From Pseudomonas sp. Bout1 (GTDB lineage Bacteria > Pseudomonadota > Gammaproteobacteria > Pseudomonadales > Pseudomonadaceae): a DNA stretch of 64,000 bases. A model generated the notes under the pieces. The model saw nothing but the letters and a program-made list of their open reading frames with translations, made no database searches and was not told the DNA's origin. The stretch is from the NCBI RefSeq assembly GCF_034314165.1, contig NZ_JAVIWK010000001.1, positions 3,797,001-3,861,000 of the forward strand, in the 5' to 3' direction. Made by a program: the position numbers and the translations under genes. Below are positions 36,810 to 45,486 of this stretch, in pieces; within the stretch, counting starts at the first letter, position 1; each line of letters opens with the position of its first letter.

Positions 36810-37751
36810 TCACACCGCCTTGTCGCCATTCCCCGCAACCCGCTTCAACCCCAACACCATCAACCCCGCCCCCAACCCCATCGCAGCCATAAACAACGGA
36901 TACGAAACCCACCACGGCGTGCCTGCCGTCATCATGCTGAACTCCGACATCCCGCCCACACTCGCAATCAGGTTCAACGGCAAGAACACCACGTTGATCA
37001 ACGTCAGCTTGCGCAGCAGGTTGTTCATGCTGTTGTTCATCAGGTTGCCCCGCGCATCGATCAGCCCGGAGAACACGTTGGAGTAAATCTCCGCCTGCTT
37101 GTAGCACTGGTTGTTCTCGATGATCAGGTCATCGATCAGCCCCAGTATTTGCGCGCTGAAATGCTCCTTTTCCGCATGGTTTCGCAGGCGCGCCAGCACT
37201 GCGCCGTTGCTGTGCAGGGCGTTGATGTAATAGATCAGGCTTTCGCTGAGGTTGAACATCTGCATCAGGTGGCGGTTGCTCATCGATGCGTTGAACTGCT
37301 GCTGCAACTCCCGGGCGACCATCTTGATCACCTTGAGGTGGCCCAGGTAGTGGTGGATGTTGTTGAGCAGCAGGTCCAGCAACACATCCAATGGCGTGTG
37401 TAACGGCCGCCGTGCCCCCAGCCCGGAAAGCTGACTGTCGTCGGTGGCGATCACCAGCAGTTGGTCGCCGGAAAACAGCAAGCCGCAGGACGCCACTTCA
37501 AACACCAGGTTGCCGCCGCCGGAATAGTTCTCCGGGCGCTTCCAGATCAGGAACAGGTTATCGGGGTGAAACTCGATGCGCGATACTTCGTCCGGGTCCA
37601 GTGCCGAGGCCAGGGCATGTTCATCGAGCTTGTAGCAGTCGCGCAGGTACTTGCGCTCATGGGGGTCGGGGTTGCTGAACAGCAGCACATTCGCGTCGTC
37701 CCCCAGGCTGTTGTACAACTTGCCATCGGCTAATTCAAAGCGCTGGATCAT
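36810..37751 (-). CDS. CorA/ZntB-like membrane protein with altered GMN motif
   Basis: This 313-residue protein has the CorA-family plan: a cytoplasmic alpha/beta domain, a long stalk helix (about 130-240), and two C-terminal membrane helices (LTLINVVFLPLNLIASVGGM and PLFMAAMGLGAGLMVLGL). The pore signature Y/F-GMN is replaced by GGMSEF, so ion selectivity is uncertain. It starts six bases after the RimK-like gene on the same strand, suggesting an operon with it. Zinc or magnesium transport is the default guess. Confidence 0.8.
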   Translation of the reverse strand: MIQRFELADGKLYNSLGDDANVLLFSNPDPHERKYLRDCYKLDEHALASALDPDEVSRIEFHPDNLFLIWKRPENYSGGGNLVFEVASCGLLFSGDQLLVIATDDSQLSGLGARRPLHTPLDVLLDLLLNNIHHYLGHLKVIKMVARELQQQFNASMSNRHLMQMFNLSESLIYYINALHSNGAVLARLRNHAEKEHFSAQILGLIDDLIIENNQCYKQAEIYSNVFSGLIDARGNLMNNSMNNLLRKLTLINVVFLPLNLIASVGGMSEFSMMTAGTPWWVSYPLFMAAMGLGAGLMVLGLKRVAGNGDKAV

Positions 37752-37757
37752 CGCGCG

Positions 37758-39344
37758 TCACCACGCCTGGCCTTGACGCTTCAGCTCCAGGCGTCGCACG
37801 AACTCCTCCAGTACCAGGGAATACAAATCGTCTTGCAGGTAGGCGTCTTCGATGCCGGCGTCCATGTTGGGGTTGTCGTTGACCTCGATCACCACCACCT
37901 TGTCGCCGGATTGCTTGAGGTCTACGCCGTACAGGCCGTCGCCGATCAGGTTGGCGGTTTTTACCGCCAGTTCCACCACGGCCCTGGGGGCTTCGTGGAC
38001 CGCCAACGTGCGGCATTCGCCGTTGATGTCCTGGCCGATGGCCTTGTGATTGTAGATCTGCCAATGGCCCTTGGACATGAAGTACTGGCAGGCAAAGATC
38101 GGTTTGCGGTTGAGCACGCCAATGCGCCAGTCGTACTCGGTGTAGAAAAATTCCTGGGCCAGCAACAACACAGAATGCTCGAACAACTCGGCGGTGGCGG
38201 TCAGCAGCGCTTGCTGGCTTTCCACCTTGATCACACCCCGGGAGAAACACCCGTCGGGGATCTTCAGTACCAGCGGGAAGCCGAGGCGCTCGCCCACCCG
38301 TTCAAAGTCCTCGGGTCGCTCCTTGTAAAGGATTTCGGTGGCGGGCATGCCCAGTTGGTGGCTTTTGAGCAGGTCAGTGAGGTAGACCTTGTTGGTGCAG
38401 CGCAGGATCGACGCGGGGTCGTCCATCACCACCAGCCCTTCGCTCTCAGCCTTTTTGGCGAAGCGGTAGGTGTGGTTGTCGACGCTGGTGGTCTCGCGAA
38501 TCAGCAAGGCGTCGTATTCGGCCAGGCGGGCGTAGTCCTTGCGTTCGATCAGCTCCACATCAATGCCCAGGCCCTTGCCGACGCGTACGAAGTTTTCCAG
38601 GGCACGGGCGTTGGACGGCGGCAATTGTTCCTGCGGGTCGTGCAGGATCGCCAGGTCATAGCGGGCCAGACGGCGGGAGCGCGGTTGGCGCCAGATCTTG
38701 CGGCTGAAGTTATCCAGCGCATTGGCAAACTGATCTTCCTGGTCATCGCGCAACTTGTGCAGTACGCCGGACTTTATGCCTTCGATGTGCCAGCCGTTGT
38801 TCTTGCGAAACTCAACTAGCAATATCGGACAGGGAAATGCTTCAAACAACTGGCGGGCCAAATCCTGCAACGGCTCAATATTGGTTCGGCCAAAATAAAG
38901 TGTCAGGGTAAAGCCTTCAGTGTTGCTGTAGAGGTGATGACTCAAGGCTTTATCGAGGGTTTTATCCAGGTCGTCCAGGGCCAGCCCATACAGGGATTTT
39001 TTTGTCAGCTCGCTGATGGTGCGCACCGACGGAATCACCTTGTGGCCCCTTGCCTCGGCCAGCAGCGAGCAGTAGTAGCCGTGGCCCAGGTACTTGTAGC
39101 TGCGGCACAGGTTGATCACCTGCACGCGCTTGCCGGTCTCGTTTTCCCTGGTTTGCTCAAGGTATTCCTGGGCGGTGACGATGTCTTCGCTGGGGAAGTA
39201 AGACGCCCAGTCTTCCTTGCGTTCGACAATGATCACGACTTGGCTTGCACTCTTGGGAGGGCTGGAAAAATAACCGCTGGAAGTTATTGTCGCCGCCACT
39301 GTTTGCTCGGATACTTCACGCCAATGACCTTGTACCGCTGACAT
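37758..39344 (-). CDS. RLAN-domain RimK-like ATP-grasp ligase
   Basis: This 528-residue protein has an N-terminal RLAN-type alpha+beta region (about 30-190: SQVVIIVERKEDW, VINLCRSYKYLGHGYYCSLLAEARGHKV) and a C-terminal ATP-grasp fold (about 280-515). The C-terminal half includes FPLVLKIPDGCFSRGVIKV and the metal-binding VVIEVNDNPNMDAGIED. RimK-like enzymes join amino acids, often glutamate, to a protein or peptide carboxylate. A GNAT-C39 peptidase gene diverges from it, a pairing I recall from published genomic surveys of amidoligases. Substrate is unknown. Confidence 0.83.
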   Translation of the reverse strand: MSAVQGHWREVSEQTVAATITSSGYFSSPPKSASQVVIIVERKEDWASYFPSEDIVTAQEYLEQTRENETGKRVQVINLCRSYKYLGHGYYCSLLAEARGHKVIPSVRTISELTKKSLYGLALDDLDKTLDKALSHHLYSNTEGFTLTLYFGRTNIEPLQDLARQLFEAFPCPILLVEFRKNNGWHIEGIKSGVLHKLRDDQEDQFANALDNFSRKIWRQPRSRRLARYDLAILHDPQEQLPPSNARALENFVRVGKGLGIDVELIERKDYARLAEYDALLIRETTSVDNHTYRFAKKAESEGLVVMDDPASILRCTNKVYLTDLLKSHQLGMPATEILYKERPEDFERVGERLGFPLVLKIPDGCFSRGVIKVESQQALLTATAELFEHSVLLLAQEFFYTEYDWRIGVLNRKPIFACQYFMSKGHWQIYNHKAIGQDINGECRTLAVHEAPRAVVELAVKTANLIGDGLYGVDLKQSGDKVVVIEVNDNPNMDAGIEDAYLQDDLYSLVLEEFVRRLELKRQGQAW

Positions 39345-39413
39345 AGTGATTGATCCGCTTTAGAGAACTAGACCTTTTCTATTAAGCACGATCTTTTAGA
39401 GAAGTCCCGTTTC

Positions 39414-39423
39414 GTTACGTAAC
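39414..39423. promoter_or_regulatory. Palindrome GTTACGTAAC between RimK-like and GNAT-C39 genes
   Basis: A perfect 10-base palindrome lies 15 bases before the GNAT-C39 ATG within the 94-bp divergent region. It may be an operator shared by both genes, but no regulator is evident. Confidence 0.3.
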
Positions 39424-39438
39424 TTTTACGGCGGTCAC

Positions 39439-40539
39439 ATGGCTCTTTCCTTTCGCGTTGCAACACCCGAAGACGTGCCCCAATTGGTGGCGCTGGAACA
39501 GCACTGTTTCACCACGGACCGGCTCTCCACCCGCAGCTTCCAGTGGATGGTCAGCCGCGCCCACGGGCAACTGCTGGTAGCAGAAAAGGACGACGATTTG
39601 CTCGGCTACGCCCTGGTGCTGTTCCACCGTGGCACCTCCTTGGCGCGCCTGTATTCCATCGCCATCGCCGAGTCGTCCCGGGGCCTGGGACTGGGCAAGC
39701 AACTGCTGACGCGCATCGAAGCCTGCGCCGTCGATCATGACTGCGCGTACCTGCGCCTGGAAGTACGCACCGACAACCCCGGCGCCATTGCCCTGTACGA
39801 GCGCAACGGCTACCGGCGCTTTGCCCTGGTCAACGACTACTACGAAGACCACGCCGCCGCCCTGCGCCTGGAGAAACGTATCCTTCAGCACCAGGACGCA
39901 CGCGCCCTGAGCGTGCCCTATTACCAGCAGACCACCGACTTCACCTGCGGCGCCGCCAGCCTGCTGATGGCCATGGGCGCCCTGGAACCTGCGCGGGTGG
40001 CCCAACGCCGGGAAGAACTGCAGATATGGCGCGAGGCAACCACCGTGTTCATGACCGCCGGCCATGGCGGTTGCAGCCCCCAAGGCCTGGCCCTGGCCGC
40101 CTGGCGTCGGGGCTTTCGGGTGCGCATGCAGGTCAATGTGCGCGGGCCGTTATTTCTCGACGGGGTACGGGACGCGCATAAAAAAGACGTCATGCGTTTG
40201 GTGCATGACGCCTTCGAGGAAGAACTGGCATTGAGTGACGTTGAGCAAGTGCTCGGCGGCCCGCTGGATTTACCCCAGGTGCTGCGCGACGGCGGGCAGC
40301 CGCTGGTGTTGATCAGCAGCTACCGGCTCACCCGCTCCAAGTCACCCCATTGGGTGATCGTCACCGACTGCGACGAAGACTTCGTGTACCTGCACGACCC
40401 GGACGTCGACCACAGCCAGCATCGCCAACCCATGGACTGCCAGCATCTGCCGGTCAGCCACGGGGAGTTCGAGCGCATGTGCCGGTTCGGCAACAACAAA
40501 TTACGCGCAGCGGTAGTGGTGTTCAGGCGACTTGCTTGA
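39439..40539 (+). CDS. GNAT acetyltransferase fused to C39-like peptidase
   Basis: This 366-residue protein joins a GNAT domain (about 1-155; acetyl-CoA loop SSRGLGLGKQLL near 75 and ALYERNGYRRF near 116) to a papain-like C39 domain. The presumed nucleophile is Cys in TTDFTCGAASLLMA (near 172), with His in SPHWVIVTDCDED (near 308) and an Asp shortly after. It is divergent from the RLAN/RimK ligase. A peptide that is trimmed, acetylated and extended is an attractive but unproven model. Confidence 0.83.
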   Translation: MALSFRVATPEDVPQLVALEQHCFTTDRLSTRSFQWMVSRAHGQLLVAEKDDDLLGYALVLFHRGTSLARLYSIAIAESSRGLGLGKQLLTRIEACAVDHDCAYLRLEVRTDNPGAIALYERNGYRRFALVNDYYEDHAAALRLEKRILQHQDARALSVPYYQQTTDFTCGAASLLMAMGALEPARVAQRREELQIWREATTVFMTAGHGGCSPQGLALAAWRRGFRVRMQVNVRGPLFLDGVRDAHKKDVMRLVHDAFEEELALSDVEQVLGGPLDLPQVLRDGGQPLVLISSYRLTRSKSPHWVIVTDCDEDFVYLHDPDVDHSQHRQPMDCQHLPVSHGEFERMCRFGNNKLRAAVVVFRRLA

Positions 40540-41614
40540 TCCCGGCCTTGGCCTCCAGTTCGCGCACCAGCGGCAGTACGCGTTTGCCGAAGTACTCGAC
40601 CTCTTCCTGGAAGTGCAGGAAGCCGGCCAGCACCAGGTCCACGCCTACGGCCTTCAACGCGACAATGCGTTCGGCGATCTGTTGCGGGGTGCCGATCAGG
40701 TTGGTCTTGAAGCCGTCGTTGTACTGCACCAGATCCTCAAAGGTCGACTTGGCCCAATTGCCCTCACCTTCCGGTGAAGCCTTGCCCGCCTGTTTCGCCG
40801 CATCGCCAAACGCGTTGACGGCTTCGGGGTCGGCTTGCTCGATGATTTGCGCGAGCACGGCGCGAGCCTCTTCCTCGGTGTCGCGGGCAATCACAAACGC
40901 GTTCACTCCAACTTTCACCGAGTGGTTGTTGGCCGCCGCCTTGGCGCGAATGTCGTCGACCTGGGCCTTGATGCCTTCCGGCGTATTGCCGTTGGTGAAG
41001 TACCAGTCCGACACCCGCGCGGCCATGTCCCGCGCTGCCCGCGAACTGCCGCCCTGGAAGATTTCCGGGTGTGGCTCGCCCAGTGGCTTGGGTTTGAGGC
41101 TGTAGTTGTTGAAGCGGTAGAAATCGCCCTTGAAGGTGAAATTGTCCTGCGTCCAGATACCTTTCAAAGCGCGGATGAATTCCTCGGAGCGCCGGTAACG
41201 TTCATCGTGCTCCAGCCAGTGTTCGCCAATGGCCTGGAACTCGCCCTTGAACCAGCCGCTGACAATGTTCACCGCCACACGGCCATTGGTGAGTTGGTCG
41301 ATAGTTGCCAGTTGCTTGGCCGCCAGGGCTGGCTGCCACGGGCCAGGCAGGATTGCTGCGATCACCTTGAGCGTGGTGGTGGCCGCCAGCAGCGCGTGGC
41401 TGAAGGCAACGGATTCATGCTGGTATTCGGCGCCATAACCGGCGGTGAACCGAATCTGCGTGAGGGCGTATTCAAAGCCGGCTTCCTCGGCCAACTGCGC
41501 CAGTTTGCGGTTGTAGTCGATACCCCAATCGGTGCGTTGTTCGATCTTGCTGACCACCAGCCCACCGCTGACATTGGGCACCCAGTAGGCAAATTTTACG
41601 GCTTGCTGACTCAT
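40523..41614 (-). CDS. sfnG: FMNH2-dependent dimethylsulfone monooxygenase SfnG
   Basis: This 363-residue bacterial luciferase-like monooxygenase matches SfnG, which oxidises dimethylsulfone to methanesulfinate during sulfur starvation. Motifs include KFAYWVPNVSGGLVVSKIEQ near the start, NGRVAVNIVSGWFKGEF near 125 and PEIFQGGSSRAARDMAA near 205. ATG 41614 gives the family length. A near-consensus sigma54 promoter lies 38-55 bases upstream. Its 3' end overlaps the GNAT-C39 gene by 17 bases. Confidence 0.9.
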   Translation of the reverse strand: MSQQAVKFAYWVPNVSGGLVVSKIEQRTDWGIDYNRKLAQLAEEAGFEYALTQIRFTAGYGAEYQHESVAFSHALLAATTTLKVIAAILPGPWQPALAAKQLATIDQLTNGRVAVNIVSGWFKGEFQAIGEHWLEHDERYRRSEEFIRALKGIWTQDNFTFKGDFYRFNNYSLKPKPLGEPHPEIFQGGSSRAARDMAARVSDWYFTNGNTPEGIKAQVDDIRAKAAANNHSVKVGVNAFVIARDTEEEARAVLAQIIEQADPEAVNAFGDAAKQAGKASPEGEGNWAKSTFEDLVQYNDGFKTNLIGTPQQIAERIVALKAVGVDLVLAGFLHFQEEVEYFGKRVLPLVRELEAKAGIKQVA

Positions 41615-41651
41615 CGGACTGTACCTCGCACATTGGCTTGTACACGGTGTG

Positions 41652-41669
41652 GAGCAGCAAGCGTGCCAG
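41652..41669 (-). promoter_or_regulatory. Sigma54 promoter of sfnG
   Basis: On the minus strand CTGGCACGCTTGCTGCT carries the full -24 TGGCACG and a -12 CTGCT with GG-N10-GC spacing. In P. putida, sfn genes need RpoN and the enhancer-binding protein SfnR. Confidence 0.75.
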
Positions 41670-41767
41670 CGCTCGTGACAGGCCCGGGCGGCAAGCCCTC
41701 CAGCACTGACGCGGGCGAAAATCACCCGACGCCGAGGTGTCACCGATTGCAGCGGTTTGTCGTTTTG

Positions 41768-41785
41768 CTGTTGCACCAGCAACAG
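41768..41785. promoter_or_regulatory. Palindrome CTGTTGC-ACCA-GCAACAG, candidate enhancer site
   Basis: A perfect seven-base dyad with a four-base centre lies between the two divergent sigma54 promoters, about 100 bases from the sfnG -24 and 42 bases from the sfnB -24. This suits binding of an SfnR-like activator. The rest of the 262-bp region has no gene. Confidence 0.5.
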
Positions 41786-41824
41786 TTGAATTCGCGCCGC
41801 GCCCGTAAATATGCGCCTTGGCGC

Positions 41825-41841
41825 CCGGCATGGACTGTGCA
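41825..41841 (+). promoter_or_regulatory. Sigma54 promoter of sfnB-like gene
   Basis: CCGGCATGGACTGTGCA contains GG and GC ten bases apart, matching -24/-12 at most positions (CGGCATG for TGGCACG, GTGCA for TTGCA). It ends about 36 bases before the ATG. Confidence 0.6.
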
Positions 41842-41876
41842 ACGGCTTCACTATTCAACTGCCCAGGAGCCGTCCC

Positions 41877-43112
41877 ATGACCGAACACCACGTGATCAAT
41901 CCACTGTCCATCGGCGTGGACTATCCCGCCCTGGCCGAACGCTTCCGCCCGATCTTCCAACGCATCGCCGAGGGTGCCGTGGAGCGTGAGCAAACCCGCG
42001 CCCTGCCCTACGAGCCCATCCAGTGGCTCAAGCAAGCCGGCTTCGGCGCCGTGCGTGTGCCGGTGGAGTACGGCGGCGGTGGCGCCTCCCTGCCGCAGTT
42101 GTTTGAATTGCTGATTGAGCTGGCCGAAGCCGATTCCAATGTACCGCAGGCCCTGCGCGGGCATTTTGCATTTGCCGAAGACCGCCTGAATGCCGCGCCC
42201 GGCGTGGCGCGGGACATCTGGTTCAAGCGCTTTGTCGACGGCGACATCGTCGGCTGCGCCTGGACCGAAATCGGCGGCGTGGCCATCGGCGACGTCGGCA
42301 CCCAAGTCAGCCCCGATGGCGACAAATGGAAGCTCAACGGTGAAAAGTTCTACAGCACCGGCAGCCTGTTTTCCGACTGGATTGACGTGTACGCCCAACG
42401 CAGCGATACCGGCGCCGATGTGATTGCCGCCACCCGCACCCGCCAGCCTGGCGTGGTGCAAAGCGATGACTGGGACGGCTTTGGCCAGCGCACCACCGGC
42501 AGCGGCACCTCGCGCTTTACCGATGCCGTGGTGGAGGCAGAAAACGTCATCGACTTCGCTACCCGTTTCAAGTACCAGACCGCGTTTTACCAGTTGGTGC
42601 TACTCGCCACCCTGGCCGGTATTGGCCGCGCAGCCCTCAACGATGTGTCGCATCAGGTGCGCAGCCGAAAGCGGATCTACAGCCACGGCAACGCCGCCCA
42701 TGTGAGCCAGGATTCACAGATTCAGCAGGTGGTGGGCGAAGTGGCGGCGCTGGTGTATGCCGCCCAAGCCAGTGCCTTGAAGGCCACCCACCCGGCGCAA
42801 CGAGCTTACATAGCGCGATTCGGCGGGGATGATGCCGTGGAGCGAGAGGCCAATGTCGCCGCTGAGATCGAATCCGCCACGGCGCAGGTGGTGGTCTCGG
42901 AACTGATCCAGCGCGCCACCACCGAACTGTTCAACGCACTTGGCGCGTCAGATGTGCGCCAGGGCAAATCCCTCGACCGGCACTGGCGCAACGCACGGAC
43001 GGTGTCGTCCCACAACCCGGTGATCTACAAGGCGCGGATTGTCGGCGACTGGGTAATCAACGCCAGCGAGCCGCCGTTCGTGTGGCAGATCGGCAATGGC
43101 CCGGCGCGTTAA
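41877..43112 (+). CDS. sfnB: SfnB family sulfur acquisition flavoprotein (acyl-CoA dehydrogenase fold)
   Basis: This 411-residue protein has the acyl-CoA dehydrogenase fold used by flavin-dependent desulfurisation enzymes (DszC, SfnB, SfnC). Features include VPVEYGGGGASLPQLFELL near 60, GCAWTEIGG near 126, and the C-terminal GKSLDRHWRNARTVSSHNP, where the H-x-N/H pattern is typical of DszC-like monooxygenases. It likely works on reduced-flavin oxidation of organosulfur compounds. ATG 41877 has AGGAG upstream. It could instead be the paralog sfnC. Confidence 0.78.
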   Translation: MTEHHVINPLSIGVDYPALAERFRPIFQRIAEGAVEREQTRALPYEPIQWLKQAGFGAVRVPVEYGGGGASLPQLFELLIELAEADSNVPQALRGHFAFAEDRLNAAPGVARDIWFKRFVDGDIVGCAWTEIGGVAIGDVGTQVSPDGDKWKLNGEKFYSTGSLFSDWIDVYAQRSDTGADVIAATRTRQPGVVQSDDWDGFGQRTTGSGTSRFTDAVVEAENVIDFATRFKYQTAFYQLVLLATLAGIGRAALNDVSHQVRSRKRIYSHGNAAHVSQDSQIQQVVGEVAALVYAAQASALKATHPAQRAYIARFGGDDAVEREANVAAEIESATAQVVVSELIQRATTELFNALGASDVRQGKSLDRHWRNARTVSSHNPVIYKARIVGDWVINASEPPFVWQIGNGPAR

Positions 43113-43894
43113 AACGCCAGCTTGAAGCCGATCATCACCAGCATGAACGCCAGGCACGGGCGCAAGATCCCGTCCGGGACCTTGCCGGCCATATGGCTGC
43201 CGACATAAATCCCCGGCAGCGAGCCCAGCAACAGGAAGCCCAGCAGGTGCCAGTCCATGTTGCCCATGCTCGCGTGGCCGAGGCCCGCGACCAGGGTCAG
43301 CGGCACGGCGTGGGCGATCTCGGTGCCCACCAGGCGCTTGGTGGCCAGGAACGGGTACAGGATAAACAGCGCCACGGTGCCCAGCGCGCCCGCGCCAATG
43401 GAGGTCAGGGCAACCATGGTGCCGAGGACCGCACCGGTGATGATGGTCAACGCATTGAGGTTGCGCGGCGCCATCTTGTAGTCATCGCCGGCATGCCGCT
43501 GGGCGAACGCCAACAGTTTGTTCTTGAACAGGATCGCGGTGGCCGTCAGCAGCAACACCACGCCGAGGGACTGCTTGATGACCGCGTTCAAGGCGGCGGG
43601 ATCGGTGTTCAGGCTCTTGAGGAACCACAAGGTCAGCAACACTGCAGGCACGCTGCCCAGGGTCAACCAGCCGGTGATGGTCCAGTCGATGTTGCGGTTC
43701 TTGCTGTGAACCAATACCCCACCAGACTTGGTGATGGCGGCGTACAACAGGTCGGTGCCCACGGCAGTGGCCGGGTTGATGCCGAACCAGAGCAGGATCG
43801 GCGTCATCAACGAGCCCCCGCCTACACCGGTCATTCCCACGATGAATCCAACAATCAGGCCAGCAATCGAGAAACCAAAATTACCCACATCCAT
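43109..43894 (-). CDS. TauE/SafE family anion (sulfite/sulfonate) permease
   Basis: This 261-residue protein has about eight membrane segments and the DUF81/TauE signature MTGVGGGSLMTPILLWFGI near residues 20-38, with a second repeat AGALGTVALFILYPFL near 160. The family exports sulfite or moves sulfonates and sulfoacetate. Its position beside sfn genes suggests sulfur anion transport. Its end overlaps the sfnB-like stop by four bases. Confidence 0.87.
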   Translation of the reverse strand: MDVGNFGFSIAGLIVGFIVGMTGVGGGSLMTPILLWFGINPATAVGTDLLYAAITKSGGVLVHSKNRNIDWTITGWLTLGSVPAVLLTLWFLKSLNTDPAALNAVIKQSLGVVLLLTATAILFKNKLLAFAQRHAGDDYKMAPRNLNALTIITGAVLGTMVALTSIGAGALGTVALFILYPFLATKRLVGTEIAHAVPLTLVAGLGHASMGNMDWHLLGFLLLGSLPGIYVGSHMAGKVPDGILRPCLAFMLVMIGFKLAF

Positions 43895-43976
43895 TACAAC
43901 TACCTGCGGCCTTATAAAATTCTGGCCGCAGCATAGCGATTTTTCTTATAACGACTTATATCAAAAAGATCTGACT

Positions 43977-44756
43977 TTATGCCTTTCTTGTCAGTCGCTG
44001 ACTGCAATAGGCCTGGGTCTGGTACGGGAACGCGACCGTTTCACGACCGCGCAAGTCCGGATGGGTATTGATCAGCGCATGTAGCTGCTCGGTGACCCGC
44101 GCCTTTTGCGCCTCTGGTAACGCCGCGATAAAGCTCACGGAGAGGAAGCGATCCATGATCACCTCCTGGGGGCTGCCCACATGGCTGTAGGGAAAGCAGG
44201 TCATTTCGGGGGCGGAAAAATACTCGCCGGTAAATGCCTCGCGCCAACGCCCGGTGTGAAAACGCGGCGTGTCGCCCTCGTAGGGCGTGATGATTTCGGT
44301 GATCGCCGCGACCCAGTCCACTGATTCGTCCCGCACATTCCAGATCAACCCCAGGCGGCCGTCCGGCTTGAGCACCCGGTGAATTTCCGCCAGGGCCGCT
44401 TCCGTGGAGAACCAGTGAAACGCCTGGGCACACACCAACGCATCGGCGGTCGCCGCATCAAGCGGGATGGCTTCTGCGGTGCCCGACAGCAGGCGCACAT
44501 CCGGCAGCAGTTTTTTCAACTGAGCGCCCATCGCCTCCACCGGCTCAACCGCGATCAACCTCGGCGCCACGGTGTTGAGCAAACGGGTGAACTTGCCAGT
44601 GCCGGCGCCCAGGTCGATGACTGTGGAGTGGGGAGTGATCTGCAGGGCGTCGGTCAGCCAGCCCGTGAGTTGTCGTGGGTAATCCGGCCGACCTTGAGCG
44701 TACGTGACGGCTTGAGTAGAGAAACCCTGTTGAGCAGACGTGTGAACACCGGTCAT
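43977..44756 (-). CDS. Class I SAM-dependent methyltransferase
   Basis: This 259-residue protein has motif I VIDLGAGTGKFTRLL near residue 46, an acidic motif II (IAVEPVEAM), and motif IV ALVCAQAFHWF near 108, the last typical of the UbiE/Tam-like group. The substrate is unknown. ATG 44756 has AGGAG nine bases upstream. Confidence 0.83.
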   Translation of the reverse strand: MTGVHTSAQQGFSTQAVTYAQGRPDYPRQLTGWLTDALQITPHSTVIDLGAGTGKFTRLLNTVAPRLIAVEPVEAMGAQLKKLLPDVRLLSGTAEAIPLDAATADALVCAQAFHWFSTEAALAEIHRVLKPDGRLGLIWNVRDESVDWVAAITEIITPYEGDTPRFHTGRWREAFTGEYFSAPEMTCFPYSHVGSPQEVIMDRFLSVSFIAALPEAQKARVTEQLHALINTHPDLRGRETVAFPYQTQAYCSQRLTRKA

Positions 44757-44893
44757 TGCCAATCTCTCCTCTGGGAGTGCGGGGGCCCACAGTGTGCGCC
44801 CTTGCCGATTTATTTTCTAATCGCTGCATCCGTTTGCACGTGTCGTGGGTAGTACCGGTAGCAGCACCTCGCTGCCCTAATGGAGAGACATCG

Positions 44894-45415
44894 ATGAACG
44901 TCAAAGCCTTGTTCTGCGTGACCTGCCTGTTCGTTGCTGCACCCACCGCCTTTGCCCAGACCGGCTTGCCCGACAGCATCAAGGTGCCGGACGGCCACAA
45001 GGTGGCGATGGAAACCACCGGGGTCGGCGAAATCACCTACGAATGCCGGGACAAGGCCAACGCCGTCGGCCAGACCGAATGGTTTTTCGTCGGGCCCAAG
45101 GCCGTGCTCAATGACCGCGCCGGCCAGCAGGTCGGCACTTACTTCGGCCCGCCTGCCACCTGGCAGGCCAAGGACGGTTCGAAAGTCACAGGCACCCAGT
45201 TGGCGGTTGCGCCGTCCAGCGCCGGCAACTTGCCCTATCAACTGGTCAAGGCCAACCCTGCCGAAGGCAAGGGCGCGATGACTAACGTCGCGTACATTCA
45301 ACGGGTGGCCCTCAAGGGCGGCGTGGCGCCGAGTGCCGAATGCACGGCGGCCAACAAGGGCAAGCAGGAAGTGGTGAAGTACCAGGCCGACTACATCTTC
45401 TGGGCGGCCAATTAA
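44894..45415 (+). CDS. DUF3455 domain secreted protein
   Basis: This 173-residue protein has a signal peptide (ALFCVTCLFVAAPTAFA-Q, cleavage near 21) and a DUF3455 domain with VPDGHKVAMETTGVGEITYEC and GTYFGPPATWQAKDGS. Family function is unknown; members often lie next to ECF sigma/anti-sigma pairs, as here, and may be induced by them. A GC hairpin (45444-45465) separates it from the sigma gene. Confidence 0.83.
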   Translation: MNVKALFCVTCLFVAAPTAFAQTGLPDSIKVPDGHKVAMETTGVGEITYECRDKANAVGQTEWFFVGPKAVLNDRAGQQVGTYFGPPATWQAKDGSKVTGTQLAVAPSSAGNLPYQLVKANPAEGKGAMTNVAYIQRVALKGGVAPSAECTAANKGKQEVVKYQADYIFWAAN

Positions 45416-45443
45416 CCAAACTCGTCTACGCTGCTGCCAAAGC

Positions 45444-45465
45444 GCCCCGGGCTCACCGCCGGGGC
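45444..45465 (+). terminator. GC-rich hairpin after DUF3455 gene
   Basis: GCCCCGG (45444-45450) pairs with CCGGGGC (45459-45465) over eight bases, without a T-run. It may partly separate transcription of the sigma gene. Confidence 0.4.
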
Positions 45466-45486
45466 CTCCACCAGGGAACCCTGTCT

